DNA from: Pectobacterium actinidiae
GTDB taxonomy: Bacteria; Pseudomonadota; Gammaproteobacteria; Enterobacterales; Enterobacteriaceae
Length of the DNA stretch: 64,000 nt
Reading direction: 5' to 3'
Assembly (NCBI RefSeq): GCF_000803315.1
Contig: NZ_JRMH01000001.1
Location: 3,534,001 to 3,598,000, forward strand
A program made the translations under genes and the position numbers. This document shows positions 53,491 to 63,797 of the stretch, piece by piece (positions within the stretch are counted from its first letter, which is position 1; every line of letters starts with the position of its first letter). A model generated the notes under the pieces. It was not told where the DNA came from, made no database searches, and saw nothing but the letters and a program-made list of their open reading frames with translations.

Positions 53491-55635
53491 ATGTCCCGTA
53501 CCATTATGCTCATCCCTACTGGCGCAGGCGTGGGGCTGACAAGCGTCAGCCTCGGCCTTATTCGCGCAATGGAACGTAAGGGCGTACGCCTGAGCTTCTT
53601 CAAACCTGTCGCGCAGCCGCGCGACAGTAGCGACACCACGGATCTGACTACGGCGATTGTTCGAACCCATTCCCGCCTTCCTGTCGCAGAACCTCTTACA
53701 ATCGCTCACGCAGAAGCGCTGTTGTCACAGCAGAAAAAGGATATTTTACTTGAAGAACTTGTTGCCCGTTATCATGAAAATACCCATCATGCCGATGTCG
53801 TGCTGATTGAAGGTCTGGTACCAACGCGCAAACATCCCTTCGCGACATCGCTTAATAGAGAGATAGCCAATGCCCTGAACGCGGAAGTTATTCTGGTTCT
53901 GTCACAGGGTACTGATAACGCCGATGAACTAAAAGCACGCATTGAGCTAGCTCGCAACAGTCTCGGGACGAATAAGGGAGCATCAATCATTGGCGCTATC
54001 GTCAACAAGCTCAATGCGCCAGTTGATGAGCAAGGCCGCGCACGACCGGATCTTTCCCGAATTTTTGACGATGCAACACAAGCCAACGTCGTCAATCTGG
54101 ATCTAAAACGACTCAAAACGATCGGCACACTTCCTCTGCTCGGCGCAATCCCCTGGCACTTCGATCTGATTTCCACCCGAGTCAGCGATATTGTCAGCCA
54201 TTTGCACGCCACCGCGATTCACGCCGGCGATCGACAGACTCGCCGCATAAAATCGATCGTCTTCTGCGCACGCAGCGTCCCACCGATGTTGCAGTATTTC
54301 CGCCCCGGCGCCTTGCTGGTGACATCTGCCGATCGTCCTGAAGTCATTATTGCTGCCTGTCTGGCCGCGATGAACGGCGTGGAAATCGGTGCACTCCTGC
54401 TGACCGGGGGAGGACATATCCCTTCCAGTGTCCACACCTTGTGTGAACGTGCATTTGCCACAGGCCTGCCGGTTTATCTGGTACAGAGTAATACCTGGCA
54501 AACCTCTTTGGATTTGCAAAGCTATCAACCCGCGGTGCCCGTTGATGATTACGAGCGCATCGAGCGTGTAGGCGACTACATGGCCAGCTACATCGATCCC
54601 GACTGGATCGACACGCTGAGTGCGGCCACCGAGCGTTCGCGCCGTCTGTCACCGCCAGCATTTCGTTATCAGCTAACCGAGCTGGCACGTCGTGCGGGTA
54701 AGCGTATTGTGCTACCCGAAGGGGATGAACCACGCACGATCAAAGCGGCCGCCATCTGTGCCGAACGCGGTATCGCACACTGTATTTTATTAGGGGAGCC
54801 GGAAAATATTCTGCATATTGCCGCGTCTCAAGGCGTGTCGCTCGGTGATGGCATTACGATTATCGATCCTCGTGTAGTCAGAGAACGCTATGTGCCACGT
54901 CTGGTTGCATTACGAAAGAACAAAGGAATGACCGACATCATCGCCCGCGAACAGCTGGAGGATAATGTCGTACTTGGCACGCTGATGCTCGAACAAGATG
55001 AGGTCGATGGCCTGGTCTCTGGCGCGGTACACACGACCGCTAATACGATACGTCCTCCGCTACAGCTGATTAAAACGGCACCGGAAAGCTCTCTGGTGTC
55101 CTCAATCTTCTTTATGCTGCTACCGGATCAGGTACTGGTGTACGGCGACTGTGCGATCAATCCCGATCCGACAGCGGAGCAACTGGCCGAGATTGCGATT
55201 CAATCGGCAGACTCAGCGGCGCTGTTCGGCATTGAACCACGCGTGGCGATGATATCCTATTCGACGGGCAATTCTGGCTCTGGCTACGATGTCGAGAAAG
55301 TGAGGGAAGCCACACGACTGGCACAGGCAAAACGGCCAGACCTGATCATTGATGGCCCACTGCAATATGATGCCGCTATTATGGTAGATGTTGCCCGTAC
55401 CAAGGCACCGGATTCGCGGGTGGCGGGGAAAGCAACCGTCTTTATTTTCCCAGATTTAAATACGGGCAATACCACTTATAAAGCCGTTCAGCGCTCCGCT
55501 GACCTCATCTCTATCGGCCCGATGCTGCAAGGGATGCGCAAACCGGTGAACGACCTTTCACGCGGTGCACTGGTTGACGATATCGTCTATACCATTGCAC
55601 TCACCGCGATTCAGGGCGCACAGACACCTCATTAA
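53491..55635 (+). CDS. pta: Phosphate acetyltransferase Pta, full-length three-domain form
   Basis: Interconverts acetyl-CoA and acetyl-phosphate. 714 residues, the length of E. coli Pta and about twice that of EutD. N-terminal P-loop-like domain ([21 protein letters not shown], about 1-220), a DRTGG-type middle domain (about 225-340) and the catalytic domain (about 390-714: [82 protein letters not shown]). No ackA lies beside it, so this is either the genome's only pta in an unusual place or a second copy serving the aldehyde pathway. Confidence 0.93.
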   Translation: MSRTIMLIPTGAGVGLTSVSLGLIRAMERKGVRLSFFKPVAQPRDSSDTTDLTTAIVRTHSRLPVAEPLTIAHAEALLSQQKKDILLEELVARYHENTHHADVVLIEGLVPTRKHPFATSLNREIANALNAEVILVLSQGTDNADELKARIELARNSLGTNKGASIIGAIVNKLNAPVDEQGRARPDLSRIFDDATQANVVNLDLKRLKTIGTLPLLGAIPWHFDLISTRVSDIVSHLHATAIHAGDRQTRRIKSIVFCARSVPPMLQYFRPGALLVTSADRPEVIIAACLAAMNGVEIGALLLTGGGHIPSSVHTLCERAFATGLPVYLVQSNTWQTSLDLQSYQPAVPVDDYERIERVGDYMASYIDPDWIDTLSAATERSRRLSPPAFRYQLTELARRAGKRIVLPEGDEPRTIKAAAICAERGIAHCILLGEPENILHIAASQGVSLGDGITIIDPRVVRERYVPRLVALRKNKGMTDIIAREQLEDNVVLGTLMLEQDEVDGLVSGAVHTTANTIRPPLQLIKTAPESSLVSSIFFMLLPDQVLVYGDCAINPDPTAEQLAEIAIQSADSAALFGIEPRVAMISYSTGNSGSGYDVEKVREATRLAQAKRPDLIIDGPLQYDAAIMVDVARTKAPDSRVAGKATVFIFPDLNTGNTTYKAVQRSADLISIGPMLQGMRKPVNDLSRGALVDDIVYTIALTAIQGAQTPH

Positions 55636-55641
55636 GCCCCT

Positions 55642-55670
55642 AAACCGGGCAGCGCCCGGTTTTTATTTTA
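55642..55670 (+). terminator. Terminator of the adhP-pta unit
   Basis: AAACCGGGC pairs with GCCCGGTTT around AGC, followed by TTATTTTA; six bases after the pta stop. The T-run overlaps the stop codon of the convergent cysH. Confidence 0.88.
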
Positions 55671-56402
55671 CCCTTCGTGCAGCCCGCATTCGCGTTTCAG
55701 GCCGAAGAAGCGGGTTTCCTCTTCGCTCATGCCCGGTTCCCATTTGCGGGTGGTATGCGTATCGCCGACCGACAAATAGCCCTGATCCCACAGTGGGTGG
55801 TAACTCAGGCCATTCTCTTTCAGGTATTGATACACCGTCCGGTTATCCCAGTCGATAATCGGCAGGAATTTGAAGACGCCGCGCTGAATCGCCAGCACCG
55901 GCAATTCTCCCCGGCTACCGGACTGCTCACGACGCAAGCCAGCAAACCAGGTTTTCGCCTTTAACTCGTCCAGCGCCCGATTCATCGGTTCGACTTTATT
56001 CAGCAGGTTGTAGCGTTCGATGCCTTCTACGCCCTGCTCCCACAGTTTGCCGTAGCGCGCCTCTTGCCAGGCCGGGGATTCAGCGGCGCGATACACTTGC
56101 AGATTCAGCGTCAGCTGTTCCGTCAGTGCATCAATAAACTGGTAAGTTTCAGGAAACAGATAACCGGTATCCGTGAGGATAACCGGAATATCCGGCCGCT
56201 GTTGCGTCACCAGATGCAGCGATACCGCAGCCTGAATGCCGAAGCTGGACGACAAAACATAGTCGCCCGGCAGATTCTCCAGCGCCCAGCTCACTCTTTC
56301 CTGCGCAGACAGTTTTTCAAGCTGACTGTTCACAGTCGCTAATTCTGCGACCTGTTCCGCTTTCGGTAACGCGTTGAGCGCCTCAAGATTACATTCGGCC
56401 AT
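55668..56402 (-). CDS. cysH: Phosphoadenylylsulfate (PAPS) reductase CysH
   Basis: Reduces PAPS to sulfite with thioredoxin or glutaredoxin. 244 residues, E. coli size. PP-loop [47 protein letters not shown] and the C-terminal catalytic cysteine in KRECGLHEG. The absence of extra cysteine pairs indicates a PAPS reductase rather than an APS reductase, consistent with cysC being present. Last gene of cysJIH. Confidence 0.96.
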   Translation of the reverse strand: MAECNLEALNALPKAEQVAELATVNSQLEKLSAQERVSWALENLPGDYVLSSSFGIQAAVSLHLVTQQRPDIPVILTDTGYLFPETYQFIDALTEQLTLNLQVYRAAESPAWQEARYGKLWEQGVEGIERYNLLNKVEPMNRALDELKAKTWFAGLRREQSGSRGELPVLAIQRGVFKFLPIIDWDNRTVYQYLKENGLSYHPLWDQGYLSVGDTHTTRKWEPGMSEEETRFFGLKRECGLHEG

Positions 56403-56414
56403 CAGGCTCTCCTG

Positions 56415-58148
56415 TCAGTCATAAAAATCGCGCGCGGGATCCAGCACCGGTTTAATGATGTTGGTACGAATCACGAAATCACCAAAGCCTTCATTCGGCT
56501 GGCGATCTTGCGCCCACAGACCGATAAGCCGATCGATTTCCGCAAGGATCTCGGTTTCATTAATATTTTCGCGATACATACGGGGAATGCGTGTACCCTC
56601 GCGATTCCCGCCAAGATGCACGTTATAACGACCCATCGCTTTGCCTACCAGGCCGATTTCCGCCAGCATCGCACGGCCACAGCCGTTCGGGCAGCCCGTC
56701 ACGCGCAGAACGATGTGTTCATCACCTACACCGTGCTGCTGCATAATGTCTTCCACTTTCGTGACGAACTCCGGCAGGAAGCGCTCGGCTTCCGCCATTG
56801 CCAGCGGACAGGTCGGGAATGACACGCAGGCCATCGAATTCTTGCGCTGCTCGCTGACGCTGTCATCAATCAGGCCGTGCTCACGCGCCAGCGCATCAAT
56901 CTTCGCTTTGCTACGCGCAGGAACACCCGCGATGATCAAATTCTGGTTCGCCGTTAACCGGAAATCCCCTTTGTGGATCTTGGCAATTTCCGCCAGACCG
57001 GTTTTCAGCGGACGACCCGGATAATCCAGAACACGACCATTTTCGATAAACAGCGTCAGATGCCATTTATTGTCGATGCCTTTTACCCAGCCGATGCGAT
57101 CGCCACGCCCGGTGAATTCATAAGGGCGCACCGCTTCAAATTTCACACCGGCACGCGCTTCCACTTCCTGCTTGAAGTTGTCTACACCTACGCGCTCCAG
57201 CGTGTATTTGGTTTTCGCGTTTTTACGGTTGGTGCGGTTACCCCAATCGCGCTGCGTGGTCACCACCGCTTCCGCGATAGCCAGCGTATGCTCAATGGAA
57301 ATGTAGCCCAGCTCGCTGGCCGTACGCGGATAGGTTTCTTTATCACCGTGCGCGATAGAGAGCCCACCGCCCACCAGCACATTGAAGCCCACCAGACGAC
57401 CGTTATCGGCAATCGCAACGAAGTTGAGATCGTTCGCATGCAGATCGATATCATTCTGCGGCGGGATCACGACCGTCGTTTTGAACTTACGCGGCAGATA
57501 CGTCGAGCCCAGAATCGGCTCTTCGTCGGTCGTTGCCACTTTCTCCTGATCCATCCAGATCTCAGCATAGGCACGCGTTCGCGGCAGCAGATGCTCAGAG
57601 ATCTTTTTCGCCCACTCATACGCCTGCTGATGCAGTTCGGATTCTATCGGGTTAGACGTACACAGCACGTTACGGTTCATGTCGTTCGCCGTCGCCAGCG
57701 CATCCAGCCCGATGCTATTCAGCATCTGGTGTACCGGTTTCACGTCCGATTTAAGAATACCGTGATACTGAAACGTCTGGCGGTTCGTAATGCGAATGCT
57801 GCCATAGATCGTATTTTCAGTCGCAAATTTATCGATCCGTAACCACTGCTCTGGCGTCATCACACCGCCGGGCAAACGACAGCGCAGCAGCATCGCATGG
57901 CGCGGCTCCAGTTTCTGCTCAGCACGTTCGGCGCGAATATCGCGGTCATCCTGCTGATACATACCGTGGAAACGGATCAGCAGAAAGTTATCGCCCCTGA
58001 AGCCGCCGGTCAGACCATCGTTCAGGTCTTCAGCAATGGTGCCACGCAGAAAGTTACTTTCTGTCTTCATGCGCTCAGCATCAGTGAGTTTCCCTTCTAC
58101 CACTAAGGGGCCGGGGTGTTTTTCACTGAAAACGTATTTTTCACTCAT
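56415..58148 (-). CDS. cysI: Sulfite reductase hemoprotein subunit CysI
   Basis: Beta subunit, reduces sulfite to sulfide by six electrons at a coupled siroheme/4Fe-4S centre. 577 residues. The four cluster cysteines lie in [19 protein letters not shown] and [14 protein letters not shown]. The siroheme arginines are likely in [16 protein letters not shown] and neighbouring strands. The ATG overlaps the cysJ stop (TAATG), so the two subunits are translationally coupled. Confidence 0.97.
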   Translation of the reverse strand: MSEKYVFSEKHPGPLVVEGKLTDAERMKTESNFLRGTIAEDLNDGLTGGFRGDNFLLIRFHGMYQQDDRDIRAERAEQKLEPRHAMLLRCRLPGGVMTPEQWLRIDKFATENTIYGSIRITNRQTFQYHGILKSDVKPVHQMLNSIGLDALATANDMNRNVLCTSNPIESELHQQAYEWAKKISEHLLPRTRAYAEIWMDQEKVATTDEEPILGSTYLPRKFKTTVVIPPQNDIDLHANDLNFVAIADNGRLVGFNVLVGGGLSIAHGDKETYPRTASELGYISIEHTLAIAEAVVTTQRDWGNRTNRKNAKTKYTLERVGVDNFKQEVEARAGVKFEAVRPYEFTGRGDRIGWVKGIDNKWHLTLFIENGRVLDYPGRPLKTGLAEIAKIHKGDFRLTANQNLIIAGVPARSKAKIDALAREHGLIDDSVSEQRKNSMACVSFPTCPLAMAEAERFLPEFVTKVEDIMQQHGVGDEHIVLRVTGCPNGCGRAMLAEIGLVGKAMGRYNVHLGGNREGTRIPRMYRENINETEILAEIDRLIGLWAQDRQPNEGFGDFVIRTNIIKPVLDPARDFYD

Positions 58149-59977
58149 TAGTACACATCTCGCTGATAACGGCGCTCAAGGCGCAGATCGCTTAAAAACT
58201 CATCGGCCTGTTCACTGTCCATGCCGCCATGCTCAACTATCACATCCAGCAGTGCCCGCTCGACGTCTTTCGCCATGCGGTTAGCATCACCGCACACGTA
58301 CAGGTGCGCGCCATCCTGAATCCAGCGCCAGACTTCTGCGCCTTTTTCCCGCAGTTTGTCCTGCACGTAAACTTTATGCGCCTGATCGCGCGACCAGGCC
58401 AGATCGATGTTGGTCAGCAGGCCATCTTTGACGTAGCGCTGCCATTCAACCTGATACAGAAAATCTTCCGTAAAGTGCGGGTTACCAAAGAATAGCCAGT
58501 TTTTCCCTTCGGCCCCGTCGGCATCGCGCTGCTGCATAAACGCGCGGAATGGCGCAATGCCGGTACCCGGCCCAATCATGATGACCGGCGCGTCTGAGTT
58601 AGCAGGCAAACGGAAGTTATCGTTATGTTCGATGAAGACACGGATTTCGTCGTCTTCACTCAGCCTGTCGGCCAGATAGCTGGATGCGCCACCGGCACGC
58701 GCTCGGCCTTCGTATTCGTAACGCACCACGCCAACGGTGATGTGCACTTCGCTTTCGACTTCCGCCTGCGAGGAGGCAATAGAGTAAAGACGCGGCGTGA
58801 GCGGACGCAGCAGACCCAGCAGTTGCTCCGCCGTCAGTTCAGCCGGCGCTTGTCGCACCATATCAACCAGCGGTGTGCGCTGTGCGAACTGCTGAAGCGC
58901 GGGCTTATCGGCCAGCAGCGACAGCAGTGTTTCATTACGCGACAGTGCCGCATATTTCTCGACAATCGGCGCCGTGTTCTGCGTCAGCTCAAAGTGGCTT
59001 TTCAGCGCCTGCGATAATGGCAGCGTCTTGCCGTCAACGCTGACGGACTCATCGCCTTTCAGCCACAGCAGTTCCAGCAATTCCTGCACCAACGCAGGAT
59101 CGTTATCGAACCACACGCCCAGCGCATCTCCCGGCTGGTAACGCAAACCAGAATCGCCCAGATCAATCTCGATATGGCGAACATCCTTTTCAGAGTTACG
59201 CCCGGTCACTTTCTGATTGACGGCAAACGTGGCATGCAGCGGTGAGGATTTGCTGTATGGGCTGCTGGTAATTTCATCCAGTGCGCCCTGAGCGGCAATC
59301 TGTGCTACCGCTGTTCCTTGAACCGGCACCCGCGCCTGTAAAATATCCACCAGTTGGCGTCGCCATTGTTCGGCAAGCCCCTGATAATCAACATCGGCAT
59401 CAACGCGATCCAGCAGGCGTTCAGCGCCGAGCTCAGCCAGACGGCTATCAAAATCTTTACCCGCCTTGCTGAAGAATTCGTAAGAGGTATCACCCAGGCC
59501 AAACACGGCAAACGCGGTGTCTTTCAGCTCCGGCGCTTTTTTGGACAGCAGGAATTTATGCAGCGCAACCGCTTCTTCCGGCGGCTCCCCTTCCCCTTGC
59601 GTCGAGGCCACGATCAGCAGCAGTTTTTCCTGCCCGATTTGCTTGAATTTGTAATCACCCGCATTGACCAGATTGACAGACAGTTTGGCTGCCAGCAGAT
59701 CGTCACGCAGTTGTTCCGCCACTCGACGTGCATTGCCAGTTTGTGAGGCGGAAATCAGCGTGATGGTTTGTACTGGCACCGTTACCGCAGAGGCGGTGGT
59801 CGCCGCAGCGATCGTTGCACCAGCCTGCACGTTCCCAGGCTGCTGTACCAGCCCCCAGAAATAGCCGGATAGCCAGGCTAGCTGCGTCGATGAGAAATCA
59901 CCGGTTGCCGCCTGTAAACGCGTTAATTGCTCCACACTGAGCGGAAGCAATGAAGTGGGGGAAACCGGAGTAGTCAT
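58148..59977 (-). CDS. cysJ: Sulfite reductase flavoprotein subunit CysJ
   Basis: Alpha subunit, passes electrons from NADPH through FAD and FMN to CysI. 609 residues. Flavodoxin domain at about 75-215 ([28 protein letters not shown]), FAD domain ([32 protein letters not shown]) and NADPH domain ([36 protein letters not shown]). The Ala/Thr/Val linker after residue 50 is typical. First gene of cysJIH; CysB control is expected. Confidence 0.97.
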   Translation of the reverse strand: MTTPVSPTSLLPLSVEQLTRLQAATGDFSSTQLAWLSGYFWGLVQQPGNVQAGATIAAATTASAVTVPVQTITLISASQTGNARRVAEQLRDDLLAAKLSVNLVNAGDYKFKQIGQEKLLLIVASTQGEGEPPEEAVALHKFLLSKKAPELKDTAFAVFGLGDTSYEFFSKAGKDFDSRLAELGAERLLDRVDADVDYQGLAEQWRRQLVDILQARVPVQGTAVAQIAAQGALDEITSSPYSKSSPLHATFAVNQKVTGRNSEKDVRHIEIDLGDSGLRYQPGDALGVWFDNDPALVQELLELLWLKGDESVSVDGKTLPLSQALKSHFELTQNTAPIVEKYAALSRNETLLSLLADKPALQQFAQRTPLVDMVRQAPAELTAEQLLGLLRPLTPRLYSIASSQAEVESEVHITVGVVRYEYEGRARAGGASSYLADRLSEDDEIRVFIEHNDNFRLPANSDAPVIMIGPGTGIAPFRAFMQQRDADGAEGKNWLFFGNPHFTEDFLYQVEWQRYVKDGLLTNIDLAWSRDQAHKVYVQDKLREKGAEVWRWIQDGAHLYVCGDANRMAKDVERALLDVIVEHGGMDSEQADEFLSDLRLERRYQRDVY

Positions 59978-60594
59978 TGTGATTTCTGTTTCCTTGTGCC
60001 TGTGCTGTTAGCCAACGACGCTAATACAAAAACATGCAATAAAAAGATGGGTGGAGGATAAGGGTAACGATCTGCATCTTAACAATTAAAGAAATGATGG
60101 AAATATTAAATAACCAAAATGACTAAATGGTTTTTCTGATAGTCCTTATTGCTTAAAGTGTTATGCCTGATAGCACGTGCGTTTCATGGCGATATCGGCA
60201 GAAATTCATGCAGAAGAAGGGGCTGTCACACAGCCCATATAAACCAGTCCCTAATACGTAAATACAGAGGGCATTGCGTATTTTGCCGTTATCCGGCGTA
60301 AAAAATTATGCTGAGGAGATAGCTGGCTTCGGATGAGCCGCAGGACGCGGCGAAAGCTTGCGCCACGTCGGGAACGTGTCGCAAGCGGTCCGTTAAGCCG
60401 GATACCGACGAAGGCACCGCGCCAGCGGCATAATTCCCGCCGAAAGCCTGGGGTCACGGGGCGGCGGCGACTGAGCGCCCCGTGTCGGGCGCGTGCTACA
60501 AGGTAGCATGAAAATGACGGCATTATCGCGCACGAAACGGCCCCAACAGCAGCATAAAAATGTGGCTAAGAGACAGCTACAAACAAGGTACTCG
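59978..60594. other. Intergenic region upstream of cysJ, with a GC-rich structured segment
   Basis: 617 bases without a plausible gene. The first 220 are AT-rich and should contain the minus-strand cysJ promoter and CysB site. From about 60300 the composition turns GC-rich and is dominated by hairpins, listed separately; the last 80 bases are the 3' side of the PilZ gene. Confidence 0.6.
60304..60510. ncRNA. Candidate structured RNA or repeat: row of GC-rich hairpins
   Basis: Within about 200 bases there are: an outer pair AATTATGC (60304-60311) / GCATAATT (60428-60435); GCCGC/GCGGC (60337-60351); GCTTGCG-CACGT with ACGTG-CGCAAGC around CGGGA (60356-60386); CACGGGGCG/CGCCCCGTG (60455-60484); and TGCTAC/GTAGCA around AAG (60494-60508). 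No frame codes for protein. The strand cannot be fixed; read on the minus strand the outer stem is followed by TTTTTT. It could be a small RNA, a mobile repeat (MITE) or an mRNA 3' structure. Confidence 0.4.
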
Positions 60595-62319
60595 CTAAAT
60601 TTTCAGGACCTTCATGCCGAAATCGTCAGGATGGACGATGTTTTCGAGCTTACCGACCTGCTGCAAGTCGCCATTAGAAACGACACTGCTGATATTGGTA
60701 TCAGGAAAGCGCAGGTTCTTGGTGAGATGCACCACGATAGGCTTACCCTGTTTATCAATATCCATCACCCATCCTAAGAAGCCTCCCGAATATTTCGCCA
60801 GACTGCCTATGGGGTAGAGGCCATAAATCTGCACGTATTTGACCAACACAGACTTATCATAGGCCGCGTTAGCCTCATAGATTTTACGATAAGCGGCCAA
60901 TGGCGTACGGGGAGAAATACCATTACGCGCATGCCTTAGCTTATTAATCGCCTTAATCACAGAGACCAGTCGGACTAACGTCGATAATTGCTCGACGCGT
61001 TTGCCTTGCGGATAGCCGCTGCCGTCCAAACGCTCGTTAGCATTCTCAATCACATCACGACAGATGGGGCTCATCGCCCAACCTAGCTCATGTAACTTCG
61101 CACACAGTTCCTCCACATGACCGATCAGGATCGCTTTCTGCGCCGGATTCATATTAACCTTGAGCGACGGAAGACGCGCGTTGACCAGCAGCGGCTTGCC
61201 CATTGTGTGGAGTAACGCACCTAACACCGCCTCACGCACATGGGGATCGTGTGGATCGGAAATTAACAGCATGTCGGCCAATCTGCCTGCAACCTGCACC
61301 GCATGCCTGACCCAGTCCGCCTCATCACGCAGGAACGACAGCGCATACAGAAAGGCTTTTCTCTCTTTTTTCACCATATAGATCAGGGTATCGACGCAGT
61401 CATAAAAGATCTCAATGGGCAGTTGATTACGCGTTTTGATGTACATCAGCCCAATCTGAAGCCGATGGGCAATCTCCATAACCCCTCGTTCCATTGGCGT
61501 CTGGCGGGTACGTTTCTCTCGTTCCTGGCTTTCTCGCAGCAACAGATTTTTCTCCTTAGTACCCGGAATGAACAACGGAGACGAATACACCATGCTGCCA
61601 GTCATGCCAGTTCGGTATGCAGCCTCTCTTTCCGACTCATTTGTGTAATGAAGCAAGGCTTCAGACTGGGATGAAGACAAATTGACAAATTGGATACCGA
61701 CGGCCGCATAGCCATTATTCCCAAAGGGGCGTATATGACGAATTTTTCCCTCGGAATAAAAACTTTCTCCGTTAGGGAATTCAAGCGTAATGCCGGGGAT
61801 ATCCTGACCCACTTCAATCGCAATACTTTCAACCAGATCGATTTCGACCATACACCCACCGGTCGATAAATTACGTAGGGTTCCGGGCACATTCAGCGTG
61901 TGTAGATAAACTTCAATGCGAGCACGAGCCTGCATGCCAAGAATAAAGGGAATACGAATCGCCCCCCTGTTTTCAGCGACAAAAACAGATTCTGGCAAGC
62001 GACACTCCAGACGATAAAGCATACTGTCCGTTTTGAATAACTGGGTGGGAATATTACAAAGACTGTAGGTTTCTCGCTCAATGTTATCCGTGCCTTTAAG
62101 CGCCTCCAGATCAAAATTCAAACCACCATCGGAAAGATATCTGTCGATATCCGAGCCTGAATATTCCACGTCCAACACGATACGGCTTTTATTCAGATTC
62201 AGTTCTGCAACATCTGCCTTCAATGCATATAACATATCTTTGGCATAGATAGACATCACATAGGTATGTTGCAGCAATGCGCTAATCACTTTAGCGGGCG
62301 GAGGAGAAAAATGTTCCAC
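60595..62319 (-). CDS. PilZ-domain protein with a degenerate HD-GYP domain
   Basis: 574 residues, no signal peptide or membrane segments. Residues 1-115 resemble the YcgR N-terminal domain. PilZ follows (about 116-225) with an intact c-di-GMP motif: RGAIR at 118-122 and NLSTGG at 150-155. The C-terminal part (about 275-500) has the HD-GYP helical fold but lacks metal ligands: LLHTMGK at 369-375 where active enzymes have LLHDIGK, and NANERLDGSGYP at 426-437 where they have HHERxDGxGYP. The GYP itself is kept. It is therefore probably a c-di-GMP receptor rather than a phosphodiesterase. It starts 525 bp away from the divergent EAL gene. Confidence 0.85.
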   Translation of the reverse strand: MEHFSPPPAKVISALLQHTYVMSIYAKDMLYALKADVAELNLNKSRIVLDVEYSGSDIDRYLSDGGLNFDLEALKGTDNIERETYSLCNIPTQLFKTDSMLYRLECRLPESVFVAENRGAIRIPFILGMQARARIEVYLHTLNVPGTLRNLSTGGCMVEIDLVESIAIEVGQDIPGITLEFPNGESFYSEGKIRHIRPFGNNGYAAVGIQFVNLSSSQSEALLHYTNESEREAAYRTGMTGSMVYSSPLFIPGTKEKNLLLRESQEREKRTRQTPMERGVMEIAHRLQIGLMYIKTRNQLPIEIFYDCVDTLIYMVKKERKAFLYALSFLRDEADWVRHAVQVAGRLADMLLISDPHDPHVREAVLGALLHTMGKPLLVNARLPSLKVNMNPAQKAILIGHVEELCAKLHELGWAMSPICRDVIENANERLDGSGYPQGKRVEQLSTLVRLVSVIKAINKLRHARNGISPRTPLAAYRKIYEANAAYDKSVLVKYVQIYGLYPIGSLAKYSGGFLGWVMDIDKQGKPIVVHLTKNLRFPDTNISSVVSNGDLQQVGKLENIVHPDDFGMKVLKI

Positions 62320-62844
62320 TATAATATCTACCTATTAACGCGATGGTGATATACCCAAAAACCCAAAAAGGATTTCTCTTTTTAAGAAAAATGAATTCTT
62401 ACGTGGGATTAACCGCTTTAGAAAATGCCTATTCTTACTGAGTTAAATATCACTCAGGTTCAATTCCTGACTTTTTATCACCCCGATATCATTACTAAAC
62501 GCCGATCTTAACGGCGTTATCCATCCTAACAAGGATGCAATGAAGCCACAACTGCCTCTCACAAACACAAAATCGACTTAAATTCAAACAAAACAAATTA
62601 TAAACACAGTAAAAACCTAAAAAACCAATATTAAAATTCATAAAAAATAATTTAAGAAGGATTAAACACCAATATCAATATAGATTTAAACGATCATTAG
62701 TTTTTATTCAATAGCCAAAAGCTATCAAATTGGAATTAATGATCGTTTAAAACAATTTCCAAATATTTCACATTGCTGTGTAGAATCCAGACGAGCCATG
62801 TTAGGGAATCGCTATTTCTATGGAGAGGATGAGTAATCAGTAAA
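62320..62844. other. Divergent AT-rich region between the PilZ and EAL genes
   Basis: 525 bases, very AT-rich (long A-runs between 62570 and 62660), no plausible gene. It should contain both promoters and is the kind of DNA bound by H-NS. A long inverted repeat occupies 62685-62751. Confidence 0.6.
62685..62751. promoter_or_regulatory. Long palindrome upstream of the EAL gene
   Basis: TTAAACGATCATTA (62686-62699) has an exact inverse, TAATGATCGTTTAA (62737-62750); one more pair extends it. Between them ATAGC/GCTAT forms an inner stem around CAAAA. The whole 67 bases can form an imperfect hairpin or cruciform. It ends 94 bases before the EAL start codon and could be an operator, a leader hairpin or a terminator-like element. 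Confidence 0.55.
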
Positions 62845-63585
62845 ATGAATACAACAACATTGAATATCAATGGAGAAATCCTTAGGCTGACAGCAGAATT
62901 TCAGCCTATTATCCATATCCCTAAAAATAAAATATTCCGCTATGAAGCCCTCGCCAGGTTTTATAATTCGGAAGGCGTATTAATATCGACTCAGCAGACC
63001 ATAGATAAAATTGAGAAGTGTAAAGCCATCGATAAAGTGACCGATTTTATGTTCGATGTTGTTTGTCAGGTAATAAAAAACAAAAAAAGCATGACAATAT
63101 CATTCAATCTCTCTCATTTGCTTTTTAATAACGTTTTCTATCTGGAAACGTTATATCAAAAATGTTTAATGCATAATGTTAGCCCACAGAATATAGAAAT
63201 AGAGATCAGTGAAAAAACGACCCGACAACAGCTAATAGACGGGATACCTTTTTTAAATCAGGCAAAAAAATATGGTTTTATGCTTTCACTCGATGATTTT
63301 GGCGCAGGAAACCTACAAATAGACAGCCTGAGCTTGTTTGACTTCGATACGATAAAAATTGATCGTTCCATTATCGATGGCATCGGTAAAGAAGAGACAA
63401 AATCACAAAAGCTAAAAGTCCTATTGAATAAACTCATTCCTCTTGGTGTCAATATCATCTGTGAGGGCGTCGAGAAAGTGACCGATTTGAATCGATTAAC
63501 TACATATCATCCTATTGGCATTCAAGGATACATTTTCTACCGCCCATTAACGTTTAACCAATTAAGGCTATTGGAAGGTTTTTAG
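62845..63585 (+). CDS. Stand-alone EAL-domain cyclic-di-GMP phosphodiesterase
   Basis: 246 residues, a single EAL domain with no sensor or membrane part. All residues associated with activity are visible: E34 in YEALAR, N88 in SFNLS, E120 in EIEISEK, the D150-D151 pair in LDDFGAG, K171 in IKIDRS, E207 in CEGVE and Q227 in IQGYIFYRP. It should hydrolyse c-di-GMP to pGpG, favouring motility over biofilm. Some stand-alone EAL proteins are instead regulators, but those usually lose these residues. The ATG at 62845 has GAGAGGATGAG some way upstream. Confidence 0.85.
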   Translation: MNTTTLNINGEILRLTAEFQPIIHIPKNKIFRYEALARFYNSEGVLISTQQTIDKIEKCKAIDKVTDFMFDVVCQVIKNKKSMTISFNLSHLLFNNVFYLETLYQKCLMHNVSPQNIEIEISEKTTRQQLIDGIPFLNQAKKYGFMLSLDDFGAGNLQIDSLSLFDFDTIKIDRSIIDGIGKEETKSQKLKVLLNKLIPLGVNIICEGVEKVTDLNRLTTYHPIGIQGYIFYRPLTFNQLRLLEGF

Positions 63586-63797
63586 CGTGTACCCTCAACG
63601 TTGGTCGCTCTAACCCTTTCGTGGGTTAACGCATCATATCTGCCCGTGATACCCACACCGACAATAACGCCTCGCCAACAACGCCTTAGACGATCGCGAT
63701 TAGCGAACAGGCTCACATTTCTGGCGTTCTCCCCAGGAATTTATCCTTTGCGATAGCACATCAATGCGATACTCACGCCAGTGGCAACGGGAGAAAA
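63586..63797. other. Short intergenic region, nothing identified
   Basis: About 210 bases between the EAL gene and the last gene, with no clear terminator or repeat found by eye. Confidence 0.5.

Noticed and set aside
49385..55635. A standard ethanolamine utilisation operon
   Set aside because: No eutBC, no shell proteins, no cobalamin adenosyltransferase and a long Pta in place of EutD, so the label would mislead.
56973..57842. Open frame of 289 codons on the plus strand
   Set aside because: Antisense to the well-conserved cysI; composition is that of a reverse-strand shadow (His/Arg/Phe-rich) and it has no family match.
60251..60523. Small protein on the minus strand in the hairpin-rich segment
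   Set aside because: It is Arg-rich, follows the GC-rich stems and has no ribosome binding site or family likeness; structure explains the sequence better than coding.
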